From Maylandia zebra (lineage: Eukaryota > Chordata > Actinopteri > Cichliformes > Cichlidae): DNA of 64,000 nucleotides. This document shows positions 45,032 to 54,959 of the stretch, piece after piece; position 1 is the stretch's first letter, and the number at the start of each line of letters is the position of its first letter. The stretch lies in contig NC_135176.1 in assembly GCF_041146795.1 (NCBI RefSeq), positions 24,735,286-24,799,285 on the forward strand, written 5' to 3'. The notes below the pieces were generated by a model, which did no database searches, had not been told where the DNA came from, and saw nothing but the letters and a program-made list of their open reading frames with translations. Both the position numbers and the translations under genes were made by a program.

Positions 45032-46447
45032 ATGGCGCAGCAAGTAATTGAGCTGTATCGAGAAAAACTGAGGTGTTCCATCTGTCTACAACTTCTAAAG
45101 GATCCAGTCACTATTCCCTGTGGGCACAGCTACTGCATGACCTGTATCGAAACTTGCTGGAATGAGAAGGAAACCCACAGCTGTCCTCAGTGCAGGCAGA
45201 CTTTCAAATCGCAGCCTGTCCTGGTGAAAAACATAATTTTAGGTGAGCTAGTGGAAGATCTAAAAGCAGGACTCACATCTGCTTCATCTGGTCATGCCTA
45301 TGCTGGACCTGGGGACATGGCCTGTGATTTCTGTTCTGGAAGGAAGCGGAAAGCCTCCAAGTCCTGCCTGGTGTGTATGGCCTCTTATTGTGAGCAGCAC
45401 CTTCGGCCTCACTACAACATAGCTCCATTAAAGAAACACAAGCTCATCAATGATGCTTCAAAGCTTCAGGAGAACATCTGCCCTCGCCATGATGAGGTGA
45501 TGAAGATCTTCTGCCGCACTGATCAGCAGTGTATCTGTTTTCTTTGTTTAATGGATGAACACAAAGACCATGTCACAGTGTCAGCTGCAGCAGAAAGAGC
45601 TGAGAAACAGAAAGATCTTGAAACAAATCGACAAAATGTCCAACAGAGAATCCAGGAAAGAGAGAAAGATGTGAAGGTGCTTCAAGAGGAAGTTGAGGCT
45701 ATAAGTCTTTCTACTGATAAAGCTTTGAGGCAAAGTGCGAAGATGTTCAAAGATTTGATCAGTCTCATTGAGAAAAAAAGCTCTGAGGTGAAGCAGAAGA
45801 TCAGATCCAAGCAAAAATGTGAACAGAACAGAGTCAAAGAGCTTCAGGAGAAAATAGAGCAGGAGATCAGAGATCTGAGGAGGAGAGACGCTGAACTGCA
45901 GCAGCTCTCACTGACAGAGGATCACCTCCATTTTCTGAAAAACTACTCCTCACTGTCACATCTGAGTGCATCTACAAACGTACCCACCTACAACAATCTT
46001 ACTCTGCAGTACTTTGATGATGTGACTGCATCTGTGTCACGGACCAGAGATAAAGTGAAGGCTCTTCTCAGTGATGAATGGCCAAAAATCTCAGTTGGAA
46101 CGACCAAAGCAGATATTTTACTGCCTCAAGGAGAACCCAAAACCAGACACGACTTTTTGAAACATTCTTGTCAGATCACTCTCGATCCAAATACAGCACA
46201 CACACTGATGTCACTAAGTGACAGCAACAGAAAAGTAACACTGATGAGTAGAAACCAGTCATATCCAAGTCATCCAGACAAATTCCTTGAATGGTGGCAG
46301 GTCCTGAGCAGAGAGGGTCTGACTGGACGCTGTTACTGGGAGGTGAAGTGCAACGGGACTGTTGGAGTAGCTGTTGCATACAAGGATATCGGCCGTAGAG
46401 GGACCAGAGAGGAATGTGGATTTGGATTGAATGACAAATCCTGGTAA
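45032..46447 (+). CDS. TRIM E3 ligase copy B, truncated in SPRY
   Basis: Starts MAQQVIELYREKLRCSICLQ at the ATG equivalent to the other copies; an in-frame upstream ATG at 44936 is outside the conserved start. RING, both B-boxes (with CDFC present) and the coiled coil are intact. In the SPRY domain the codon TCA after GLNDKSW is TAA, so the last 88 residues are not made. Sequence homologous to them continues without further breaks to 46711. The protein would keep ligase and oligomerisation parts and lose half of the target-binding domain. It may be a young pseudogene or a natural truncated form. Poly(A) signal AATAAA at 47137-47142. Confidence 0.88.
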   Translation: MAQQVIELYREKLRCSICLQLLKDPVTIPCGHSYCMTCIETCWNEKETHSCPQCRQTFKSQPVLVKNIILGELVEDLKAGLTSASSGHAYAGPGDMACDFCSGRKRKASKSCLVCMASYCEQHLRPHYNIAPLKKHKLINDASKLQENICPRHDEVMKIFCRTDQQCICFLCLMDEHKDHVTVSAAAERAEKQKDLETNRQNVQQRIQEREKDVKVLQEEVEAISLSTDKALRQSAKMFKDLISLIEKKSSEVKQKIRSKQKCEQNRVKELQEKIEQEIRDLRRRDAELQQLSLTEDHLHFLKNYSSLSHLSASTNVPTYNNLTLQYFDDVTASVSRTRDKVKALLSDEWPKISVGTTKADILLPQGEPKTRHDFLKHSCQITLDPNTAHTLMSLSDSNRKVTLMSRNQSYPSHPDKFLEWWQVLSREGLTGRCYWEVKCNGTVGVAVAYKDIGRRGTREECGFGLNDKSW

Positions 46448-47280
46448 TTAACAGTTTCAGGCAGCGGTTATGAATTCAAACACAACAACATTTCCACTCC
46501 CATCCCAGGCCCTCTATCCTCAAGAATAGGAGTATATTTGGATCACAGGGCAGGAACTCTTTCTTTCTACAGCATCACTGAGACCATGAATCGTCTCCAC
46601 AGAGTCCAGACCAGGTTCACTCAGCCTCTCTATGTTGGACTGTGGCTTCCACAAAGTGCTGGACACACTGCTGAGGTGTGTGAGCTCAAGAAGAGAATAA
46701 ACATAAAATAGTAAAATTTGATGCCATGTGCTACTTGTTGAGATGTGTTTATCTATCCTGCACCTGTTAGAGATGAATGCTTATGGATATAAGTGTGTTC
46801 TTTAATTCCTTTGATTTTCTTGTTTTCACCAGCTATTCAGGTAAAACTGTTTATTTGGCAAACAATATTCATTTCTTATATATTTTATATTTAACCAGTG
46901 TTTTGTTGTAACATTAGCAGAAAAAACTCCCATAAATATAAATTCCTATGAAAATAACTTCAGTGTATTTAAAATTACAGAAAAAAATAATTATGTATCA
47001 GATAATTGTAATCAGGGTTATTGTGATGTTTGCATTTTCAACTTAGTTTTTATTTCTATACTTAAGTTGGTGGATTGTAAAATGTTTAATTTCAGTTATG
47101 TTTTCATGATGATTTTTTATTTACTGCTGTTTGTGAAATAAAGTGAGCAATGTACACTAAAGTTTCCTGTTCCAAGAAATAAAATATCACTAACATGATG
47201 AATGGAGGTTTTTGTAAAGAGACATTTAAAGTGGAGCATTCAACAATTTCAAATAATGATGAAATTTAAAAAAAGTATAA
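46448..47280 (+). other. Untranslated SPRY remnant and 3' flank of copy B
   Basis: 46448-46711 still matches the SPRY end of copies A and C in frame, ending KKRINIK and TAG. The flank to about 47260 matches the other 3' UTRs. Confidence 0.75.
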
Positions 47281-47284
47281 CCTT

Positions 47285-47945
47285 AAAAATGTACATTAGA
47301 CAATACCAAGCCCAGAGGGTGTCGAGACCAAGACTAGACCAAGACCGAGACCAACACAAAAAAGTCTATAAACTGCAGCCAGATGCTGCTTCGTTTACAG
47401 GTGTCAGGCATATTTATGTGTTTTTGCGATGCACTCGCACAGCCCTCCTCACTGCTGTCTACTGTCTCACTCACTTACTGAGAGGACAGACGCACGCTCC
47501 ACTTGACTGTCGCGTCTCTCACCCTCTCTGTTTTTCACATAATGATATTATCCTATATCCTCGCATGTGATTGGCCACAATATGGAAGGATTGGAGCATA
47601 GCTGAGCCACTGTGTGAGAGCTGAGCAACGAAAGGAAATTAATTGAGGAGCCGGCTCTCGCTCAATGAGAGTCGACTCTTCTGATTCACTACAAAGCACT
47701 CTCTAAGCACGGCTCTTAGAGCTGATGCTTTTGCGTATGACACATCATCGAACGTTACGTTGTGTGTCATGGATACTGTTGACTCCAAATCTCCTTACCA
47801 CTATTTAGATCTGAGACAGCAAGACCGAGACAGTGAGACCAAGACAAGACAGAGACCAAAGTCCGTCTAGACCAAGACAAGACCAAGACCACATCAAAGT
47901 CTCGAGACCAAGACCTGTCTTGAGACATCCAAATCTAACTGTAGG
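47285..47945. repeat. Repeat with GACCAAGAC-rich ends
   Basis: Both ends are packed with AAGACCAAGACC-like words: GTCGAGACCAAGACTAGACC on the left, and TCTCGAGACCAAGACCTGTC on the right. The middle is GC-richer with GAGAGTCGACTCTTC. Subterminal repeats of this type suggest a non-autonomous DNA transposon. No transposase. It is absent at the matching place after TRIM copy A. Confidence 0.5.
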
Positions 47946-47959
47946 TCTACACTAATTTA

Positions 47960-48665
47960 AGTGGAAGAATATGGATGTGTCATAATCCTGGGTTTTTTGA
48001 CCCAGCATTTTGAGTTTTAGCTTATTTTGATGTTTGTGGTTTATGTTTAAGTACTTTAGGTTCTCTAAGTTCATTTCCACTAAACCTAAGTTTCCGTTAT
48101 AGTTTATTGTTTTTCAGATTCTCCTTGTGTCTTCTGCCCCTGTGTTTAAGTTTCCCTCACCCTTTGTGTTTTATGTTTGTGTGTCTTATGTTGTCAAGGT
48201 TGTGTTGTCATGTCTGCATTCCATTCTGCTTCCTGTTTTACTGTGAAAGTCTCTGTCCAGTATGCAGTGTGTCCAGATTTCTTCCCCTTGTCTAGTTAGG
48301 TCTGATTTGTCCCAGCTGTGTTTCCACCTGTTCCCCATCCTCTCATTATATTTTTGTGTACTTAAGTCCTCTGTCCTCCTTTGTTCAGTGTCAGGTCATC
48401 TGTGGTTTTTTGTGCCATGTCTCCATGGTCCAGGTCTCTTTGTATCTATACCAAGTTTCATATTTATTTATTTATTTATTTTCCCCCAGTTTCGGTTGTT
48501 GTTTATTCTCGTCTTTTTTTGCCTTGTGCATTACTTTGTGTTTCTCCATCAGCCGCTTTAAACAGCTCACTTTTTGTTAACTCAAGTTATGTTCCATGTT
48601 CCATTTTGTTTGCTCTTGGGTCTACTATTCATACTTCACACAGTCAGCTACTCAGCTAGACTGTA
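47960..48665 (+). repeat. TGTCATAA-type repeat, copy 3
   Basis: Begins TGTCATAATCCTGGGTTTTT, with GACCCAGCATTTTGAGTTTT next. This resembles the reversed right end of the element around 55806-59342. It ends near CTAGACTGTAACA. Overlapping open frames of 60-100 codons in T-rich sequence are not genes. Confidence 0.5.
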
Positions 48666-48824
48666 ACAAGTGGTGCAGGAACAAAAAGAGAGTGAACAGA
48701 GTGAAGAAGAAATGCTCAGTGCATCATAGGAAACCTCCCTAATTTTAAGGTGTGGAGAAATATGACATGAAGGGTCCCTACACAAGTATAATTCATTTGT
48801 AGTTGTTTGCGTTTTATAATTAGA

Positions 48825-51800
48825 AATTCACATGCAATACTAGGTCCGTGGCGCTGCTGGAGACCATGCGATCGGACAAGGTGTTTGCTGTCAGTCCCAC
48901 TTCGACAATCTGATGTGAAACCTGCGCTGCCAGTATTTAGTTGGACTCTGCTCTTGAACATCCGCTCCATCGCAAACAAATCCTTCTCTCTGAATAAGCT
49001 CTTCACAGAAACCCCCCCCCCCCTTCCCCCCTCCCTGTTTTTTTTCCTGTTTCTCACTGAAACATGGCAGAGGGATGGCAAGTTTATTCACCTAAACAAA
49101 CTGCGCCCTGCTGGCTGCTCTTACTTGGGCGCCTCCCATTTACGTCGCCGTGGTGGAGGACTTGCTGTTGTACTAAAAACTAAAAACTGTTCTTCTTTTG
49201 AGTCAAAAAAATTAAGGTTGGCTCTACGAACATATTTTATCTTTGACAGTTTGACATGACAGTTTCAGTCTATCGCCCTCCTGTCTCTGCTGCTGTGTTC
49301 TTAAAGGATTTTACGAACTTCTAATCTTCTATTATCCAGCTGGAGAAAGTTTTGATTCTTGGGGATTTTAACATTCATATTGATGATGCCTCATCAAACT
49401 CTGCAGCAGAACTTTTATCTGTATCCAATTCTTTTGACTTTGTCCAACATGTCTCTGGTCCAACCCATTTAAAAGGCCATACCTTGGAACTTGTCTTTTC
49501 CTTGGGCCTCAACATTGGCAACGTGTTTGTCGAGCATGCACTTTTGAGTGATCATAATTGTCTTTTTTGAACTCAACTTTAGTTCTAAACAAACACCTTG
49601 GAAGTTAAAAACTCAGACGCATAATAACTGAGACTACTGCTGGGAGGTTCTCCATCATATTTGACAGTTCTCTACTTTTTACTGGAAATGATGTAAATAT
49701 TCTTATTCAGTCATATAGATGTTGTAAAGACTCACCTTTCAGTGCACTCACTTCACCAGATGCACCTAGTTTCTTTTCCTCACCTTTGATTGGGTGTGGT
49801 GCTTGCCCTTAATTGCACTCACCTGTAACCAGTTATATAAGGACTGCATTCACCTACAGCTAACTCCTTCTTCACTCCCTCATGGGGCGGCAGCTGAGGT
49901 GAGTTTCTGTTAGAGTTTCCTGAGTTCATGTATTATGAGTTACTGAATGACTTAAATCACACTTTATTTCCTTTCAGAGTTAGCAGTCCATGTGCGTCTT
50001 TCCTTTTAGAATAGAAGAATAGAATAATCCTTTAATTGTCCCACAAGGGGAAATTTGGTTGTAACAGCAGCCAAAAAGACACATATACAACAAACAGGAC
50101 ACAGAACAGAAACATACACAATTTTTCTTACATATTTACATTAAGGACAATGATTACTATAAACAGAGTACTGTACAGTTATCAAATTAAATAAAAATAA
50201 CTACAGATAAGAGGCAAACCAGGTTATAGTGCGAATCAGTTGATTAAATTGTTGCAGTTACAGTGCAGATGTAAACATCTGTGTTTGTTGGGAGCAGTTC
50301 TGATTGTACAGTCTGACAGCTGCAGGGAGGAAGGACCTGCGGAAACGCTCCTTCATGCATCGAGGACGCAGCAGTCTGTCACTGAAGGAGCTCTGCAGTT
50401 CAGCAACATTTACATGCATGGGGTGGGAGACTCTGTCCATCAGAGATGTTATTTTGGCCAGAGTCCTTCTGTCTCCCACCACCTGCACTGGGTCCAGGGT
50501 GCCTCGCAGAACAGAGCTGGCCTTCCTGATGAGTTTATCCAACCTCTTCCTCTCAGCTGCCGATAAACTGCTGCTCCAACATACCACACTGTGAAAAATG
50601 ACAGATGCCACCACAGAGTCATAGAAGGTCTTTAAAAGGGCTCCCTGTACTCCAAATGACCTCAGCCGCCTCAGCAGGTAGAGTCTGCTCTGACCCTTCC
50701 TGTAGAGAGCATCAGTGTTGTGACTCCAGTCCAGTTTATTATTCAGGTACCTATAAGAGTCCACTATCTCAATGTCCACTCCCTGGCTGTTCACTGGTGT
50801 CAGTGTGGTGTGTCTGCGTCTTCTCGCTCGTAGACCGCGAAGGCCGGGTACTCTGAAGTGTGCGGCCCCTGAATTGGGACACAGCTCGAGTCTTGTTAGA
50901 CTTTACCTCAGCCCTTGACACAGTTGATCATACCATCCTGATAAACTGACTGATAGACCTGGTTGGGATGTCTGGCTCTGTTCTAGACTGGTTTTCATCC
51001 TACATGTCATGTCGGAATCTACAGAGCTGCTGTGTGGAGTTCCTCAGGGCTCCGTGCTGGGACTTATTCTGTTTTTAATATACATTCTTCCTTTAAGCCA
51101 GATAATACGGCAGTTTCCTGATGTATCTTATCATCTTTTTGCTGATGATATTCAGCTATACTACTCATTTAAGCCTTCTGAAGTTCATAAGCTCTCCGCT
51201 CTGACTGTTTAACCAACATTAAATAATGGTTGAACAATAATTCCTTACAGCTAAACCCAGAGAAAACAGAAACTTTGATTATTGCACCAGACAGTGCAAT
51301 AACTGATATTAAACAGCGATTAGGTGATTTAGGTTCCTTATAGAAGCATAACCTTAGAAATCTAGGTGTTATTTTTGATTAAGCTTTTTCTTTGGAGGGA
51401 CATTTAAATCAGTAAGAACCTGCTTTTTCCACTTGAGGAACATTTCCAAACTTAGATCCATCGTGTCAACAAGTGAACTCGAGATCATAATTCCGTACTT
51501 TTGTCTCTACAAGACTTGACTACTGTAACAGCCTGTTTACTTGTCTAAACGAGAAAGGGCTAGCTCGTCTACAGGTTGTTCAAAACTCTGCAGGGAGGCT
51601 ACTGACCTGCTCGAACAAGGGAGCTCATATGACCCCTGTTTTAAAGTCGCTGGTCGAACCAGTCAGATTTAGGTTCCATTTTAAAATTATAGTTTGAACT
51701 TTTAGAGCATTACAGGGACAGACCCCTTCCAATATTGCTGATTTGATTCGTACACATACCTCTTCTCGTAACCTGAGGTCATCTAATCAAAACCTTTTAG

Positions 51801-52050
51801 TGGTCCCCCACACTCATTTTAGAACTTGAGGGGACCGATCTTTCCAAGCTGTTGCATCCAGACTGTGGAATGCACTTCCTCTATTTTTATGATGTCTGGA
51901 CTCTGTGGAGACCTTCAAAAAGCTTTATATAGACCATGGTTTTTATGATGTATTTATGAGTGTATTGTGTTTTCTTACCTTTCTTGTAAAGCACTTTGTG
52001 ACCATGTCTGTGAAAGGTGCTATATAAATTAACTTTACTTACTTACTTAC
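48825..52050 (+). mobile_element. L2-like LINE, decayed, with nested insertion
   Basis: Endonuclease pieces are RSIANKSFSLNKLFTETPPP, FLTETWQRDG and ILGDFNIHIDDASS with SDHNCLF. RT pieces are LDFTSALDTVDHTILI, GVPQGSVLG and YHLFADDIQLYYS (51147-51180). Many frame changes and stops show it is dead. The 3' end has AAGCACTTTGTGACC, GTGCTATATAAAT and a TTAC repeat tail. Reversed LINE sequence (50009-50866) interrupts it. Left and right flanks match adjoining sequence at 44200-44225, where no LINE is present. Confidence 0.85.
50009..50866 (-). mobile_element. Rex1-like LINE 3' part nested in the L2-like LINE
   Basis: The minus strand carries the RT C-terminal part: VDSYRYLNNKLDWSHNTDAL, LYLLRRLRSFGVQGALLKTF, ERKRLDKLIRKASSVL and ERFRRSFLPAAVRLYN. 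Its 3' end on the left has CCTTTAATTGTCCC and a TTCTATTCT-type tail. It is 5' truncated. The host LINE resumes at about 50880 with LDFTSALDTVDH. The stretch 49720-50008 next to it is unclassified. Confidence 0.8.
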
Positions 52051-52313
52051 ATCATGTCAATCTTACAAAGAAATGTGTGGCTGTCTACGCCTGTGATCGA
52101 TACGTCCCTTGTGAAACCCAGTTATGATTCCTAGAAAGGACAGCACTTTAAAAAAAACAAAAAAAAAACAAACAGTTTTAATTGTTACTGGGATAACAAA
52201 GAATTAAGGTTGAATGTTACTAATATTTAGTATTACTAATCCAGTCCTTCTGAATTGTCCAGTAACAGTTTCCACTGTAAACATTCGATTACATTTCTGT
52301 TTTTATCTGAAAC
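52051..52313. other. TRIM-unit flank right of the LINE
   Basis: Resumes the duplicated TRIM-unit sequence seen at 44222-44790 (TGTGTGGCTGTCTACGCCTG). No gene. Confidence 0.6.
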
Positions 52314-52327
52314 ACTTTCAGTTTCAC
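52314..52327 (-). promoter_or_regulatory. ISRE-like motif 5
   Basis: ACTTTCAGTTTCAC on the plus strand, 197 bp before the RING-only ORF at 52524. Confidence 0.6.
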
Positions 52328-52523
52328 ATCAATCTGAATACTCCCTTTCCTGGAATGAAGCACACCTTTCTAAGCTCCTCCCAGACTACTGATCTGCCAG
52401 TCGTGTAATAAGACGCAAAACAGAACATTTCCATATGCTTTAGATCAGTGTCTTTGCATCAAGGAGACAAAAACAAGTTTTATCTTGAAACAGAAAGTAA
52501 GACGTCGTTTGAGGGCAGGAGAA

Positions 52524-52658
52524 ATGGTGCAGCAAGTAATTGAGCTGCATCGAGAAAAACTGAGCTGTTCCATCTGTCAGGAACTACTAAATCCAGTCAC
52601 TATTCCCTGTGCGCACAGCTATTGCATGAGCTCTATTAAAACCTACTATAAAAACTAA
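52524..52658 (+). pseudogene. RING-only TRIM remnant 2, 44-residue frame
   Basis: Has an ATG in the same context as the full genes and encodes MVQQVIELHREKLSCSICQE then CAHSYCMSSIKTYYKN and stop. Compared with the full RING, the CGH is CAH, the sixth ligand Cys is Ser (MSS), and the last Cys pair is absent, so it cannot fold as a complete RING. A translated peptide is possible, but a functional ligase is not. Downstream sequence is shared with remnant 1. Confidence 0.8.
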
Positions 52659-53276
52659 AGTAAAATAGCAAAAACTACTATAAAAACTAATTGACTGCCA
52701 TTATTCATATGTGGTGTCTGGTAAAATGAGCTCAGGACAAAGCACAAAATATATTTAAAGGTCCTTTATTATTCTTTGTTATTCTGAACAAATTGAATTC
52801 TTAAAAAAAACAATTAAAACCTTACAGTGAAAATTATCCTCTATATGAGTCCATCAACAGTTAGAGTGGGGTGGTTTCCTGTTTAAATAAAAATACATAA
52901 CTCACATTAACTAGCAGAAAACTCACAACCCTTATACTTATTAGATAGAAAATATACACAATACCCACTAACAAATGCACAGCTGAAATGGTGAGAACAG
53001 TACTGTATCAAATTACAAGACCAGTCTGTCTAGGCCCTTTCCTGGAATAAAGCACACGTGTCTAAGCCCCACTCAGTTTATATACTGCTCACTCAGACAT
53101 TAGTCACACCCTACGCTCAGGTCAGTGTCTACATCAAAGAAACGAAAGCAGCTTTTATCTGGTAACTGAAAGTGAGATGTCACAGACTTCCCTCAAAAGG
53201 ACCTTGAGTTCAAATTTCAGTGCATATTTGCATCCGGTAAAAGAAAGGAAATCTTTTACAGTCGTGGTGAGGAGAC
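52659..53276. other. Spacer and promoter region of TRIM copy C
   Basis: 52659-52880 matches 39105-39260. 53030-53160 matches the proximal promoters of copies A and B (CCTGGAATAAAGCACAC, CAGGTCAGTGTCT). The part that should hold the ISRE is replaced by unrelated AT-rich sequence. An extra segment, 53175-53260, lies between the promoter and the ATG. Confidence 0.6.
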
Positions 53277-54959
53277 ATGGCGCAGCAACTGATTCAGCTG
53301 GATCAAGACAAACTGAGCTGTTCCATCTGTCTGCAGCTTCTAAAGGATCCAGTCACTATTCCCTGTGGGCACAACTACTGCATGGACTGCATCAGAAAGT
53401 GCTGGGATGAGAAGGAAGTACACAGCTGCCCTCAGTGCAGGCAGATTTTCACACTGAAACCTGACCTGGTGAAAAACAGCATGCTTGCTGAGTTAGTGGA
53501 AGACGTAAAGAAAGCAGGACTTCCAGCTGCTTCACCTGATCATGCCTTTGCTGGACCTGGAGATGTGGCCTGTGATTTCTGTTCTGTGAGGAAGCGGAAA
53601 GCCTCAAAGTCCTGCCTGGTGTGTATGGCCTCTTATTGTGAGCAGCACCTGCAGCCTCACTACAACGTAGCTCCAATAAAGAAACACAAACTCATCAAAG
53701 CCACTTCAAAGCTTCAGGAGAACATCTGCCCTCGCCACGATGAGGTGATGAAGATCTTCTGCCGCACTGATCAGCAGTGTATCTGTTATCTCTGTTTAAT
53801 GGATGAACACAAAGACCATGTCACAGTGTCAGCTGCAGCAGAAAGAGCTGAGAGGCAGAAAGGGCTTGGAAGAAATCGACAAAAATTTCTTCAAAGAGTT
53901 CAGGACGGAGAGAAAGATGTGAAGGCGCTTCATGAAAGAGTGGAGGCTATCAATCTTTCTGCTGATAAAGCGTTAATGCAAACTGAGAAGATGTTCAAAG
54001 ACTTGATCAGTCTTATTCAGAAAAAAAGCTCTGAGGTGAAGCAGAAGATCAGGTCCAAGCAAACATTTGAACAGAACAGAGTCAAAGAGCTTCAGGAGAA
54101 AATAGAGCAGGAGATCAGAGATCTGAGGAGGAGAGACGCTGAACTGCAGCAGCTCTCACTGACAGAGGATCACCTCCATTTTCTGAAAAACTACTCCTCA
54201 CTGTCACATCTGAGTGCATCTACAAACGTACCCACCTACAACAATGTTACTCTGCAGTACTTTGATGATGTGACTGCATCTGTGTCACGGACCAGAGATA
54301 AAGTGAAGGCTCTTCTCAGTGATGAATGGCCAAAAATCTCAGTTGGAACGACCAAAGCAGATATTTTACTGCCTCAAGGAGAACCCAAAACCAGACACGA
54401 CTTTTTGAAACATTCTTGTCAGATCACTCTCGATCCAAATACAGCACACACACTGTTGTCACTGAGTGACAGCAACAGAAAAGTAACACTGATGAGTAGA
54501 AACCAGTCATATCCAAGTCATCCAGACAAATTCCTTGATTGCCGGCAGGTCCTGAGCAGAGAGGGTCTGACTGGACACTGTTACTGGGAGGTGAAGTGCA
54601 ACGGGACTGTTGGAGTAGCTGTTGCATACAAGGATATTGGCCGTAGAGGGACCAGAGAGGAATGTGGATTTGGATTGAATGACAAATCCTGGTCATTAAC
54701 AGTTTCAGGCAGCGGTTATGAATTCAAACACAACAATATTCCCACTCCCATCTCAGGCCCCCTGTCCTCCAGAATAGGAGTATATTTGGATCACAGGGCA
54801 GGAACTCTTTCTTTCTACAGCATCACTGAGACCATGAATCTCCTCCACAGAGTCCAGACCAGGTTCACTCAGCCTCTCTATGTTGGACTGTGGCTTCCAC
54901 AAAGTGCTGGACACACTGCTGAGGTGTGTGAGCTCAAGAAGAGAATAAACATAAAATAG
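53277..54959 (+). CDS. TRIM E3 ligase, intact copy C, 560 residues
   Basis: Complete reading frame with RING (MAQQLIQLDQDKLSCSICLQ, all C3HC4 ligands), B-box 1 with CDFC, B-box 2, coiled coil and full PRY-SPRY ending KKRINIK. In SPRY the phrase LEWWQVLS of the other copies is LDCRQVLS, and GRCYWEV is GHCYWEV. From B-box 1 to mid coiled coil it is almost identical to copy A (QKGLGRNRQKFLQRVQDGEK), then differs (LMQTEKMFKD for FRECDKAFKD), then is again nearly identical to both A and B. Likely function as for copy A. Poly(A) signal AATAAA at 55667-55672. Confidence 0.92.
   Translation: MAQQLIQLDQDKLSCSICLQLLKDPVTIPCGHNYCMDCIRKCWDEKEVHSCPQCRQIFTLKPDLVKNSMLAELVEDVKKAGLPAASPDHAFAGPGDVACDFCSVRKRKASKSCLVCMASYCEQHLQPHYNVAPIKKHKLIKATSKLQENICPRHDEVMKIFCRTDQQCICYLCLMDEHKDHVTVSAAAERAERQKGLGRNRQKFLQRVQDGEKDVKALHERVEAINLSADKALMQTEKMFKDLISLIQKKSSEVKQKIRSKQTFEQNRVKELQEKIEQEIRDLRRRDAELQQLSLTEDHLHFLKNYSSLSHLSASTNVPTYNNVTLQYFDDVTASVSRTRDKVKALLSDEWPKISVGTTKADILLPQGEPKTRHDFLKHSCQITLDPNTAHTLLSLSDSNRKVTLMSRNQSYPSHPDKFLDCRQVLSREGLTGHCYWEVKCNGTVGVAVAYKDIGRRGTREECGFGLNDKSWSLTVSGSGYEFKHNNIPTPISGPLSSRIGVYLDHRAGTLSFYSITETMNLLHRVQTRFTQPLYVGLWLPQSAGHTAEVCELKKRINIK

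Noticed and set aside
48107-48659. Overlapping Cys/Phe-rich frames as membrane proteins
   Set aside because: T-rich repeat sequence gives hydrophobic translations in all frames; it belongs to a repeat copy.
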